Assembly: GCA_030407315.1 (NCBI GenBank)
Contig: JALQPE010001752.1
Coordinates: forward strand, 1 to 64,000
Length of the DNA stretch: 64,000 nucleotides
DNA from: Asparagopsis taxiformis
Lineage: Eukaryota; Rhodophyta; Florideophyceae; Bonnemaisoniales; Bonnemaisoniaceae
Direction: 5' to 3'
Position numbers and translations under genes: made by a program. Shown piece by piece: positions 24,125 to 33,553 of this stretch (positions are counted from its first letter, which is position 1; the number at the start of each line of letters is the position of its first letter). Under the pieces are notes generated by a model that had not been told where the DNA came from, searched no databases, and saw only the letters and a list, made by a program, of their open reading frames with translations.

Positions 24125-25819
24125 ATGACCAGGCGGGAATCATTGCGAATTAGGCGCCAAAGCGAAAAAGCAATAGCGTGTCGGGAGCGTGAACGAGCTG
24201 CAGCTGTTGATGCACTTCCGTCTGTCGGCACCCAAATAGAGGTATGGTTCCAGGTGGGGGACGACTCAATGTGGTGGAAGGCTGTGGTAGTGGAAATGAA
24301 ACTTCCCGAGCAGTATCCTATTTGCTCGGGTAAACCATCAGTGGGTGACCGCATCGATGTGGACAGAGGAGATGGCGTGTACACGCCCGGAGTGGTGGAG
24401 CAGCAGGGTCAGGATTTGGATACTGCAATTGTGAAGTTGACGACGGAGGAAAAGGATATTGCAGTAACGGAAGTGTCAAAGTGGCGGTATTCGGATTCTG
24501 TGAAGCCAAGGCATGATGAAATAGTGGTTGCAGAAGGCAGATTGTTATACGATGCAATTCCTGAAAGGAATTACCCTTGCGTCTCCTATGAACACGTAAA
24601 ATTTGTGCTGGGAAGTAAGTTAATGTCCGGGGGTCAGCCACCAACACCGTGGCGAAGGAGCAACGGAGAGGTTGTGGACTACGAAGAGGCCGGAGTGGAA
24701 CATCATGTCGAATCGGATGGTGAATCTGAAGCGATGTCCCCGCAAAAGAAGAAGCCAAAAGTGGAATCGGTACTTGATTCCAACACATACAGTGGCATGG
24801 AGAAGAGGCTGAGAACACTAGAAAGTATTATTCTTTCTGGAAGTGGTGGCGATCATCGGATGGTTTACGATGGGAAAGTTCCAATAGAACCTGCACTCAC
24901 GTCCACTGGACCGGTTCTATTGATGCTTTTGCGCCGCTCAGTCGAGAAAGCTGTAGAACAGGCAAACAGAGTTACGTTGTCAAACTCCGGGACGGATTTT
25001 CCGCATAGTGAGGTGGATGGTGCATGTACCAGTGGGACAGTTGTGAGTGGTCCAGTGCATATTCCTGCTTCATTGAGCACAACCGTATTCCGGGAAATGT
25101 TGAAGGGAACAACAGAGTTGTATGCAGGATGTTATTACAAAGTTTACCCTGGGCTTCATGAGGCAGTGAGCGGAACTGGTGCTGAAGCTGTGAACATTAC
25201 ATGTTCCAGTTTTGCAGCAGTATCGGACTTGTTAGGATTACCTCACCCGTGGCGAATGGAGTCATTGCTGCACAGACGAAAGCCTGGAGCGGCAGTGGAA
25301 GAGGAAGAAGGGGGAGTGATTAGCGGAAATCGGCCTAGGAGGCCATTGTTCTTGCGCTTGCTTGGTGCATTGTTGTGCACAGAAACGACGAACGGAGATC
25401 CATCATCTGTTGCAATTGGCAGTAGCTCGTTCTGCGTATCCGGAGCAAAATCGAACACGTGGTGCCTAGTGCGCAAGAATAGTTCTGCGGTCCAAGGTCA
25501 ATATGTGCATGGCATGGAGCTGAAAAAATGCCCATCGATTTGTGCCGTACATAGGAGGCCTGACGGGGATGCGAGTCGGGAAGGGTGGAAAGGTGACGGG
25601 AAGAAGAGTTTTCGTATAGAATGGCAACCGATAACGCATAAGAAAAGGGGACAGACAGGGGATGTGTTGTGGGGAACATTTCGAATTCATATACCCTACG
25701 TCGTATTCCGAGGTTTTGGCGAACCATGGCGAATAGACAAGTTGATATCGGAAGATCTAGTCAAAGATGTGGTGGGGTATAACTTTTCAGACAAAAGGGC
25801 AGAGGAGTACATAAAATGA
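24125..25819 (+). CDS. Reader-like nuclear protein of element X (Tudor/Agenet-like N-terminus)
   Basis: 564 residues from the first ATG (context AACTATGA); the open frame extends 26 codons upstream but only from a TTG. Residues about 30-135 hold two copies of a small beta pattern: V-G-x-x-I-E-V-W...W-W-K-A-V-V, then V-G-D-R-I-D-V...Y-T-P-G-V-V. This resembles tandem Tudor, Agenet or other Royal-family chromatin readers. A basic KKKPKVE motif near residue 210 is a likely nuclear signal, followed by a heptad-like stretch MEKRLRTLESIIL. The C-terminal 250 residues (from about PVHIPASLSTTVFREML) form an unknown globular domain ending in HIPYVVFRGFGEPWRIDKL. It is convergent with the next gene, 127 bp away. 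No family is certain; the Tudor call is inferred from pattern. Confidence 0.6.
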   Translation: MTRRESLRIRRQSEKAIACRERERAAAVDALPSVGTQIEVWFQVGDDSMWWKAVVVEMKLPEQYPICSGKPSVGDRIDVDRGDGVYTPGVVEQQGQDLDTAIVKLTTEEKDIAVTEVSKWRYSDSVKPRHDEIVVAEGRLLYDAIPERNYPCVSYEHVKFVLGSKLMSGGQPPTPWRRSNGEVVDYEEAGVEHHVESDGESEAMSPQKKKPKVESVLDSNTYSGMEKRLRTLESIILSGSGGDHRMVYDGKVPIEPALTSTGPVLLMLLRRSVEKAVEQANRVTLSNSGTDFPHSEVDGACTSGTVVSGPVHIPASLSTTVFREMLKGTTELYAGCYYKVYPGLHEAVSGTGAEAVNITCSSFAAVSDLLGLPHPWRMESLLHRRKPGAAVEEEEGGVISGNRPRRPLFLRLLGALLCTETTNGDPSSVAIGSSSFCVSGAKSNTWCLVRKNSSAVQGQYVHGMELKKCPSICAVHRRPDGDASREGWKGDGKKSFRIEWQPITHKKRGQTGDVLWGTFRIHIPYVVFRGFGEPWRIDKLISEDLVKDVVGYNFSDKRAEEYIK

Positions 25820-25946
25820 TACCAGTAGTGCAATGAATAAAGCAAAAACGGTTCTGCCAGGCTAATAGAGACACATGTATACTGAGAACTAGAGGCAAAC
25901 AATGCCAGGTTACGTAGGCAAAGATAGCAGAACAGTAAACAGAAAT

Positions 25947-27620
25947 CTACACATCAATTAAAGAAATACCAAGTTCATCATCTTCCTCTAGAGGTACACA
26001 ATGAACATTAGATGCTACCCTGGCTGTTGGGTTTTCGTAGGATTGTTCCATCTGTGTGGCATTAGAATCGAACCGCACCGACATGTATTCCTCTGCAGTG
26101 ATGTTTCTCTTCTTCCTAATAATACCTAGAAGGCAATCACCCCCCATGAGGTAGTCACGGAGGTCGATGTGACCCCATGTAACACGCAGAGGGAAACCAT
26201 CATTCCCGAAATTACCGGTAGGCGCCATTGTAAGGGCTGTGGTGAATAACCCGTGCAGGCAAATTGCAATGCGATAACATGCCTGAATTGAATGGGGTTC
26301 GTGACAGAGCATCTCGAGTTGTGTGCATTGGCAGAAACTACACAACAATATCATAGCTAATGTAAGAAAAGAAAAAGAACAGACGGCCAATCTCTCAACC
26401 GGGGCCTTTGTACCTGCATTGCAGGAGCCGTCTACGGCGCCGCTAACCTGAACTTTGTAAGTAACCTGAATGTGAAGCTCAGGTCGACTCAAAATAAAAT
26501 CCGAGAAGATATCATCATTTTTGGAATAGACAGCTTGAGACTCATCCCCTGTGCCGTAAGCTTTCGAAGTTATCGGAATTTTTTCAGATGGACACATATC
26601 CAATGCAGAAATGTCATTGTCAGGCGAAAGAGAAACTTTAGCCTGCATATCTCGATGGATGAGGAAGAATGCATGTTTGACTAATTCCATTTTCATCTGC
26701 TTCCGGGAAGTATTGAAAAACTGTGTGAGCTGCCGCAGTGCCGAAGTAACGATCGGAATGGACTGTAAGTCCGAAGGAGAAAGATTAGATACACAAGAAG
26801 ACGAAGATGAGGAAGAACCAGTACGGCGCTGTTCTCCTTTAGAACCCGAGAGTCGGCGACGTTTCGAATAATTGATTGGTAGAGTTGTGGACTGTGGCGC
26901 AGGTCGATCTGTTTCCGTTGGCATCGAAATATCCATGGCATGGAAAAGAGCCCGCTGCGAAATCTGCAACCAAGCAGGCTTATTGATTGGCACGATGGTT
27001 GCATTGCGAAGTGCGTAGTCACGAGAAATGGTATTGCTGTTCAGGTCATCCTCCTCCCCAGGGTCAAGGGTACCAGAATTCCTCGTCGCCGAATCCTTCC
27101 ATCGCACAATTCTGTCATTTGCCATAGAAATAAACGCAGTTCCGACAATAGCACGTTTCAGGAACACATGCTTTTTCCCTACAGCTGTTCCAATTAGGGA
27201 TTTCTTGGACTGCCTGACCTCAGAATTAGAACTGGATGTCTGAGAGAAGGAAAGGGAAGCCAGAAGCAAAGTAGTGCAGGAATCTTCATTTGAACACGGT
27301 ACAGATGTTGCACAGAACGAGTTTGGGGTAACAGAGGTTTTGATGAACTCTGCAATGGTTCGAAACGCGACGAACCTGGATGTCACAAGTCTGTTGTTGA
27401 AAAGAGAGGACACCAGAGTGGTAACTTGTGCTGATTTTCTTGAACGCTCTTCCAGAACCACAGGTGGAACAACGTTTGTACCAGCTGCAGCAGAGGCCAT
27501 ATACCGAATGCAGGCTAGTTCCATTTGAACAGATGAAAGAGAATCGCGGAGGTACTGTTCAAGGTAGGCAAACCGTTCCTCAAACTGCGCAAACCTGGTT
27601 AAGGATAGTTCGTCTCTCAT
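25947..27620 (-). CDS. Unrecognised coiled-coil protein of element X
   Basis: 557 residues from the first ATG at 27620; the longer frame to 27692 begins with TTG and is not preferred. The N-terminus FEERFAYLEQYLRDSLSSVQMEL is a likely coiled coil. The middle is Ser-rich with a basic cluster SKRRRLSGSKG (possible nuclear signal) and a run of serines. The C-terminal third contains hydrophobic and Cys-rich stretches and GHIDLRDYLMGGDCLLGIIRKK, which resemble no domain I know. A possible 76-bp GT-AG intron (26413-26338, minus strand) would change the frame, so the C-terminal structure is uncertain. It may partner with the convergent reader-like protein, but that is only proximity. Confidence 0.5.
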   Translation of the reverse strand: MRDELSLTRFAQFEERFAYLEQYLRDSLSSVQMELACIRYMASAAAGTNVVPPVVLEERSRKSAQVTTLVSSLFNNRLVTSRFVAFRTIAEFIKTSVTPNSFCATSVPCSNEDSCTTLLLASLSFSQTSSSNSEVRQSKKSLIGTAVGKKHVFLKRAIVGTAFISMANDRIVRWKDSATRNSGTLDPGEEDDLNSNTISRDYALRNATIVPINKPAWLQISQRALFHAMDISMPTETDRPAPQSTTLPINYSKRRRLSGSKGEQRRTGSSSSSSSCVSNLSPSDLQSIPIVTSALRQLTQFFNTSRKQMKMELVKHAFFLIHRDMQAKVSLSPDNDISALDMCPSEKIPITSKAYGTGDESQAVYSKNDDIFSDFILSRPELHIQVTYKVQVSGAVDGSCNAGTKAPVERLAVCSFSFLTLAMILLCSFCQCTQLEMLCHEPHSIQACYRIAICLHGLFTTALTMAPTGNFGNDGFPLRVTWGHIDLRDYLMGGDCLLGIIRKKRNITAEEYMSVRFDSNATQMEQSYENPTARVASNVHCVPLEEDDELGISLIDV

Positions 27621-27692
27621 GTCAGCCTGGAATAAGGAGATCTTCACAGATATGTTTCGTAACGTCAGAGCTACTGGGATCAGGTATTCCAA

Positions 27693-28159
27693 GATGAAGA
27701 GTTATCCAGTAGAATGGTGGTAAAGGTAATTTAAGTTCGGAACTTGTCCGTTTATTGAAGAAGGGAAGGAAAGGGGAGAGATCGAAACGTTACAAATGCT
27801 ACGTGTTGTAACCGACCTATTCAATTTGTAGAAGTAGGAAGAGATAAAGGAGGCTGTGGAACCGTTACGAATGCACCGTGCCGTAACGGTCGTAGATCTA
27901 AATAAATGGTGTGGTACAATAACTGTTTAAATTATGCATAATTTCGGACGGGAAAATTACTCGAGTAAAAAGAGATCTAGACCTGAACATTAGGTAGATC
28001 AGGTCCTCGTCCTGTTCACGGGAAAGAAATGCACCTAATCATCGCGGATGTTAGAGGGAATGAGGAGATAGAACATACTTTGCCTATTTTACTATTTGCG
28101 GGGTAATGGGAAGCAGGGAGAACATGATGTAGGTGTGAAAAACGCCAATGCGTTCCTGT
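27693..28159. other. Intergenic gap with one half-hairpin
   Basis: AT-rich with no gene. At about 27955-28010 the motif AAAATTACTCGAGTAAAAA and a GATCTAG core recall the long hairpins around the ParB gene at 32210-38076, here in shortened form. It lies between the 3' end of the methyltransferase gene and the 5' end of the coiled-coil gene. Confidence 0.5.
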
Positions 28160-31100
28160 TTAAACTGAGAAGTAGTCATTACCATATTCTATGAACAGCT
28201 CGGAGCCAGCAGAGATCGGCACGTTGGCAGTAACACAGACAACTTGATAGTTTGAGACAGTATTCTCGTCGAGGAGCTCTTGAACGGGAGACGAGAAACT
28301 AACGTTAGCTGCGCGTGAAGGACGTTCAGTTCCCTCAGCTGGATCCACAAAGTTGGGGTCATTGATTTTCGAAGCGACACAGTACTCGAAAGGGACGACA
28401 AATATGGGGCTTCCAGCAGTAGAAGGAAGCAAACAAGATATATTCGAATCCTTGATTTGAAGAGCGTAGCTTCTGAAGCGCTCCACGGTAAATGCGGTGG
28501 GACCTGTTCCAAACGTCTTGCCTTTTGATTTATAGAGATCTCTGTAAACCAATGAACCGAAATAAAATCCAACAATGTCACCAGGGTCGATCTGGCCTCT
28601 GGCAAAAAGACCGTCACCAGCCCCCGGAATAGTTGAGGGCGCGACGTACACGTTGTGTGCCATGGCATCAATGGAAAGCAGAAGATTGTTGTCAATGGTG
28701 GACAGCATGCCGAGAAGTGATTGAGGCCATTTGTGAACTGGAAGGTCGCCCAGTTGTTTGTATTGGTCTGGGATACCCCACATGCTAGTGAGGAAACTGA
28801 CGAGGTGGGGCGGAAGTCGCGTAGCAACTGGCAAACCTGAGGTAGGCTTTGAAACCGTACCCTCCTCGGAAACCGGTAGATGTGATGAGGCGAGTTGTTG
28901 TAGCGAAGGATTGGAGAGCTGAGCAAAATTACCAATTGCTACTTGACGCAGAAATGCAGTATGAACTCTCGGAAGAGATAATTCAAAGCAATCTTTGTAC
29001 TTTTCACAACCGACAAACCGCCTATACTGACCGTGGCGCATGTTAAGGCAAGCGACTGCAGTGGAGAATGTTCCGGCGAACAAGTCGACAACCAAATCTC
29101 CCTGGTGTGAAAATCGCCCAATTAGTTCCTGCAACAAACCAACGAGCTTCTGCTCCGGGCGCAGTACCTTGTTCTTCTGTTCCGTTTGGTCGAAATATTT
29201 GACAGTCTCTGAAGGCGATATCCTTGGAATGTTGTCGATAATATTTGTCCATGCTCGGAATCTGGTTGGGATGTAACCGGCATTTTTATAGTTCACCATC
29301 GCCCATCCTTTTCTTCCCTTTCCGAGCTTTGTAGCATGTACAACCAGCTCAGACATATTCATTAAACTGGTCGTAAATCTATATGGCGGAGAAGTGAAAT
29401 GCGTTGGGCTCCGAATACAGAAGATAGGCTGTGAATCAACTGAAAACATGGGAGTGTTCGTAGAAGTCTTGACCTTTCGGAGTTCGTAAACCCAGTTGTA
29501 GAAAAGGGCAGCAGATGTGAAGATGAGAACATGACCACCCTGTCGTGTTACCTTTGCGATAGTTGCCACTGTGTCCACGATTTCTTGTTGGCGGAGAATG
29601 TCATACGCTGAATTCTCTCTCCCAGCTGTTCGTCTCGAATTATACGGTGGATCTGTGAGAACCAATTGGGCACCCTCTACAAGCTCCGGTTTTGCAGGAA
29701 TATCAATGCGTTCATAGGTCTCAAGAAGATCTCTGAAACTGCAATTGAGTGTGTGTAGGCAAGAAGCCTTCATGTTTTGTAGGTTTGCTGGAATTGAAAC
29801 AGGGTCTCCGAGACGCATAGATTCGATGTCTAAGGACTCGGCAGTACTTGTGTCTGATGGCCTTCTATGAGCGCTCACCGGCTCAGAAGTGCGAGCTGAC
29901 TTTGCAGGAACATCAGTTTCATTACTGTTGTCCAGTCGCTTCCGTTTGACACCTGTATCCGTGTTTTGTTCAATGGATGGTGACGCAGGAACGGGAGCGA
30001 AAGATGTATCAGCTTCTCCAAAAAGCTCCTCGTTTGGTTCAGGAGTCGATTGTGGTAGTTCAGAGTTTCTGAAGGCCGTGAGCTGCCTCTCGACGTTTTG
30101 AAGGCCAGGAATAGAAGTGAACCTCCCAGAATCAGTTTCTATAGAATCTTCCTGTGCTTCGAATGCGCAAAGAAACGCGTTTTGTTTCGGAGAAGAAACG
30201 GTCTGGTCAAATAGTTTTCGATCCTTAGTAATATCTGTAATGTGTGCCCAGAAGGAGGAGGCGCAGAGGCGCATCTGAGCGTCTTGGAGGACGGAGCGAT
30301 GAACTGCTCGATGGGATATACTTTTGGCATGCTGCAACTTTCGCACGGCCCCTCTGCCATGCAATAACGTCTTTAGCTCTCGAAGAGGAGAGAACCCCCT
30401 TTCCTCTGAGTCTAGCACATGGTACTTGAACATGCGCTGATCATAAAGAAGATAAGGTTGGAGAAGTTCCTCGGCCGTTGAAACATCCAGTGCACGAGCC
30501 AGTGTATCCCATGCCTTCACGACCACATGAATAGCGTAGCCGAGGCGCTGAGCGGAAGCAGGAGATTCCTTTCTGATCAATACAGTTCGATTAGACGAGG
30601 ACCTTGTTCTCGGCCTCACCGGGGTGGCTTTTAAATCTCTTTCCATTTGTAGCATAGCCATGAGAAATATAATCTTCTCGAAAGCGGAAGAAACTCTTGG
30701 AGTAGCCCAGTTTCCATGGTCCGTAGTTCGTAGCTGGGTATGCGCAACAAAGAATTGGCAAGCCAGAGTCTGCCGCACGAATGATTCACGACCAATTGAA
30801 GACCGAGACGCCGTGTGCACTGAGTGGAAATACTGTGCAACGGGAAGAGGTTCCGAACCTTGGCTGTGGAGGCTTTGGCTGGATGGTAACTTTGTGGTTG
30901 TTCTGTGCTCTTCTACAACGAACACTGGCGTGAAGAGAGACATTGATAAGTCTTGTAAGGAACAACTGGTCAGGAACATATCCCAAACCCTCGTGTCTAC
31001 GTCGTTAGACCCCTCATCGCATTCCGAAGACGAGAAAGTGCGGAGGGACTGGACGATATTGAAGGTATGACGATGGTAGGCCTTCCCAAACCAATCTTCC

Positions 31101-31657
31101 ATGACAGCGACTGCCGCAGGCGGAAGCTTTGATTGGAACATGGCCTTGACAGCAGCTCGAAATCCTGGGAGGGTGCGATGTGCAAGGGGAACGTTATCCT
31201 CATTCCTCTCCCGATCATGCCAGTAGTCACGAAGGTATGCAAGTATGGCAACTGATTCAGTGAAGGGAACCCGTCTTTCTCTCCTGAGGATGTGATAAAC
31301 AATAGAGATCAGTGTGTGTGGCTCTGAAGAGATAGACTCGTAGCTCATGCGTACTAAAAACCGTGAAGTTTTCGTGCGGGGGCGCGACCAGATCTCCTCA
31401 CAGACGTCCATGCCTCCGACAAGGGTGACATCACCATTTTCAGTGATAGATCCGTAAAGATGGAGTGCATCAAAGTCCAGAGACACTCGGGAAGAAATGT
31501 CTGAAGCTGCAGTACCAAAACCTTCAATTGCTGGTATAGAAACAACACGAGCTGGATCTACCCATATGATAGTTCCGTCTCCATACAAGTCCCCTGGATT
31601 GGTGGGGCCACGCTCGCTTGCAGAGATAACAGCCCCATGTTTCATTGTATCAACCAT
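28160..31657 (-). CDS. DNA methyltransferase (DPPY, permuted) fused to SET-like domain
   Basis: 1165 residues, ATG at 31657. Residues 1-600 are a large region of unknown fold followed by an acidic/Ser-rich linker. Residues about 640-900 form an adenine/N4-cytosine-type DNA methyltransferase. Catalytic motif IV DPPYN is at 669-673, followed by GGHVLIFTS, and the SAM-binding motif I DLFAGTFSTAVAC starts at 858. Catalytic motif before SAM motif is the beta-class order (N6_N4_Mtase family). DPPY rather than SPPY favours N6-adenine, but does not prove it. Residues about 1000-1165 read as a SET domain: VYVAPSTIPGAGDGLFARG and GDIVGFYFG at its start, ISAGSELFIEYGNDYF at its end. The usual N-H-x-x-x-P-N core is replaced by a weaker AANVSFS, so lysine methyltransferase activity is doubtful. 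Divergent from the ParB gene; one 3.5-kb frame without breaks. Confidence 0.8.
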   Translation of the reverse strand: MVDTMKHGAVISASERGPTNPGDLYGDGTIIWVDPARVVSIPAIEGFGTAASDISSRVSLDFDALHLYGSITENGDVTLVGGMDVCEEIWSRPRTKTSRFLVRMSYESISSEPHTLISIVYHILRRERRVPFTESVAILAYLRDYWHDRERNEDNVPLAHRTLPGFRAAVKAMFQSKLPPAAVAVMEDWFGKAYHRHTFNIVQSLRTFSSSECDEGSNDVDTRVWDMFLTSCSLQDLSMSLFTPVFVVEEHRTTTKLPSSQSLHSQGSEPLPVAQYFHSVHTASRSSIGRESFVRQTLACQFFVAHTQLRTTDHGNWATPRVSSAFEKIIFLMAMLQMERDLKATPVRPRTRSSSNRTVLIRKESPASAQRLGYAIHVVVKAWDTLARALDVSTAEELLQPYLLYDQRMFKYHVLDSEERGFSPLRELKTLLHGRGAVRKLQHAKSISHRAVHRSVLQDAQMRLCASSFWAHITDITKDRKLFDQTVSSPKQNAFLCAFEAQEDSIETDSGRFTSIPGLQNVERQLTAFRNSELPQSTPEPNEELFGEADTSFAPVPASPSIEQNTDTGVKRKRLDNSNETDVPAKSARTSEPVSAHRRPSDTSTAESLDIESMRLGDPVSIPANLQNMKASCLHTLNCSFRDLLETYERIDIPAKPELVEGAQLVLTDPPYNSRRTAGRENSAYDILRQQEIVDTVATIAKVTRQGGHVLIFTSAALFYNWVYELRKVKTSTNTPMFSVDSQPIFCIRSPTHFTSPPYRFTTSLMNMSELVVHATKLGKGRKGWAMVNYKNAGYIPTRFRAWTNIIDNIPRISPSETVKYFDQTEQKNKVLRPEQKLVGLLQELIGRFSHQGDLVVDLFAGTFSTAVACLNMRHGQYRRFVGCEKYKDCFELSLPRVHTAFLRQVAIGNFAQLSNPSLQQLASSHLPVSEEGTVSKPTSGLPVATRLPPHLVSFLTSMWGIPDQYKQLGDLPVHKWPQSLLGMLSTIDNNLLLSIDAMAHNVYVAPSTIPGAGDGLFARGQIDPGDIVGFYFGSLVYRDLYKSKGKTFGTGPTAFTVERFRSYALQIKDSNISCLLPSTAGSPIFVVPFEYCVASKINDPNFVDPAEGTERPSRAANVSFSSPVQELLDENTVSNYQVVCVTANVPISAGSELFIEYGNDYFSV

Positions 31658-33553
31658 CGCGCCTTGAATATAGCAATAGAAGAGGAAAAGAAGGCAGAAT
31701 CCGAAATGAGGTCGATGCGTCGGTGGCAGCGGAGGTGCTGGTAAGAAAAGGACCGCAAATTTGAAATCGTAATTTGTGCATTCCTCGGAACAATCTGTAA
31801 AGTGCTATGGAGAGGTCGCGAGGACATGCATGTCAGCACCTGACATTACAAGGGTTGTCCATGAAACTATGAGAATCCGAACTGAACGGTTGGAAGTATC
31901 GTATTAGTGAAATCGGGGTCTACTGCGGAGGACTCTAAGCTGGCTAATACACTGCTTCCACCCGTTCACACCTCATTCACTGTCTATGCAAAATACAATT
32001 TTCGTGGAAGACATCCCACACCCCTTCTAGAACGGTTCTCATGATATTAATACCGGAGCGGATCGATGGAATTGAGCGTGAAGGGGCGCACGTCTCGAAT
32101 TATAGCGCTATAATTCGAGACGTGCCACTTGTGGTAAATTGCGCGCGCAATTTCCCACAAGTGGCAATGGGTGGGCAGCAGCGAACGAACGCGAACAGGC
32201 GATTTCGGAGATGATAAAATTTGGTAATTTTTGGGCTCCAAAAATTACTCGAGTAAAAACTGATCTAGGAGAGCTAGATCAGTTTTTACTCGAGTAATTT
32301 TTGGAGCCCAAAAAATACCAAATTTTATCATCCACGGAAAGGCGCTGTGGAGGTGTTCTGGTCGTTGGTAGCAGTGCCAAGGCACACCTGAGGAGTGGTA
32401 TGGAAGGTCCCCAACCTTTGTTCTAGCTCACTTCGGCCCAGCTTTCAAAAATGGTACAACAGTAAATGATAGCCGGACGGGCACACAAAGACGCGGAGTG
32501 AGGTGTATTGAGGTCGGTTCAGATAGGTAGATGAAGACGTAGAGAGTGGTGGAGTGGGTTTGGTGGCGAGCAGAAAGGCTGCCATGGTGGTCCGAACGGA
32601 CGATTTGGGAGATGATAAAATTTGGTAATTTTTGGGCTCCAAAAATACTCGAGTAAAAACTGATCTAGTCTTTGTCGAGCTAGATCAGTTTTTACTCGAG
32701 TAATTTTGGAAAAGGCGCCAGCAAAATTACCAATTTTATCATCTACGGGTAAAAGATAGCGACTGTGAGATTGGGTCGTTCAGATAGGTAGATGAAGACG
32801 TAGAGAGAGCGAGTGCCATGGTGGTCAACGGACGATTTGGGAGATGATAAAATTGGTAAGGGCTCCACCGAGTAAAACTGATCTAGAAGATCAGTTTTTA
32901 CTCGAGTAATTTTGGAGCCCAAAAATTACCAATTTTATCATACGGAAAAGGCGCTGTGGAGGTGTTCTGGTCGTAGGGAGCAGTGCCAAGGCACACCTGA
33001 GAACCGTTATATCTAACGAGAACAAAAGATACTGACACTTCAGCACTGCGCGGAAAAGGTAGGTAGGAGAAATAAAAGGGTGTGAGGCTCAATAAACGGT
33101 TCGTGTAGCTGCATCCGGCACATGTCTGAAGAACATTGACTAACTGGAACAAGTCATGAATGGTTCAGGACTACTTCCGTTGTATTAATACTTGCTGAGA
33201 TAGAGTCAGTTTCCATTTCTTCTTTTCTTATTTATAATATACGAGTCATGAAAGGTGTATGTAGTTCGGTAACTTTTCGAGATTGCAAAATTACCGAAAT
33301 TAACATTTTTATTCGAACTGGCGCTATGACCGTTTATTCGATTCAGGTTGGACCATGCGCCAATAGAAACCGCTCGCGCGGTCTGAATTTTTACGCACAG
33401 TTTTGGTGTCCTTCCAGTTGAACAAATTTGTTGTTAATACATTGTCCCTCGCTGGCTAGCTGATTAGTACTCCCCTGCTACTTGAAAGGCATACCGCGTT
33501 ACTCTGGTACCGTTTCAATCGTCAGCTATTCGACCCTCCTTGCGATCCCAACC
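31658..33553. promoter_or_regulatory. Divergent intergenic region with nested palindromes and three long hairpins
   Basis: 1.9 kb separate the divergent methyltransferase and ParB genes, so both promoters should lie here. It holds a 32-nt perfect palindrome (32091-32122, centre AGCGCT), directly followed by a second palindrome (32123-32166, centre GCGCGC). Long hairpins lie at 32210-32333, 32611-32743 and 32843-32941, each with arms GATGATAAAATTTGGTAA... and CTCGAGTAAAAACTGATCTA meeting at a short loop. The third is shorter. No gene is supported between them. Confidence 0.7.
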
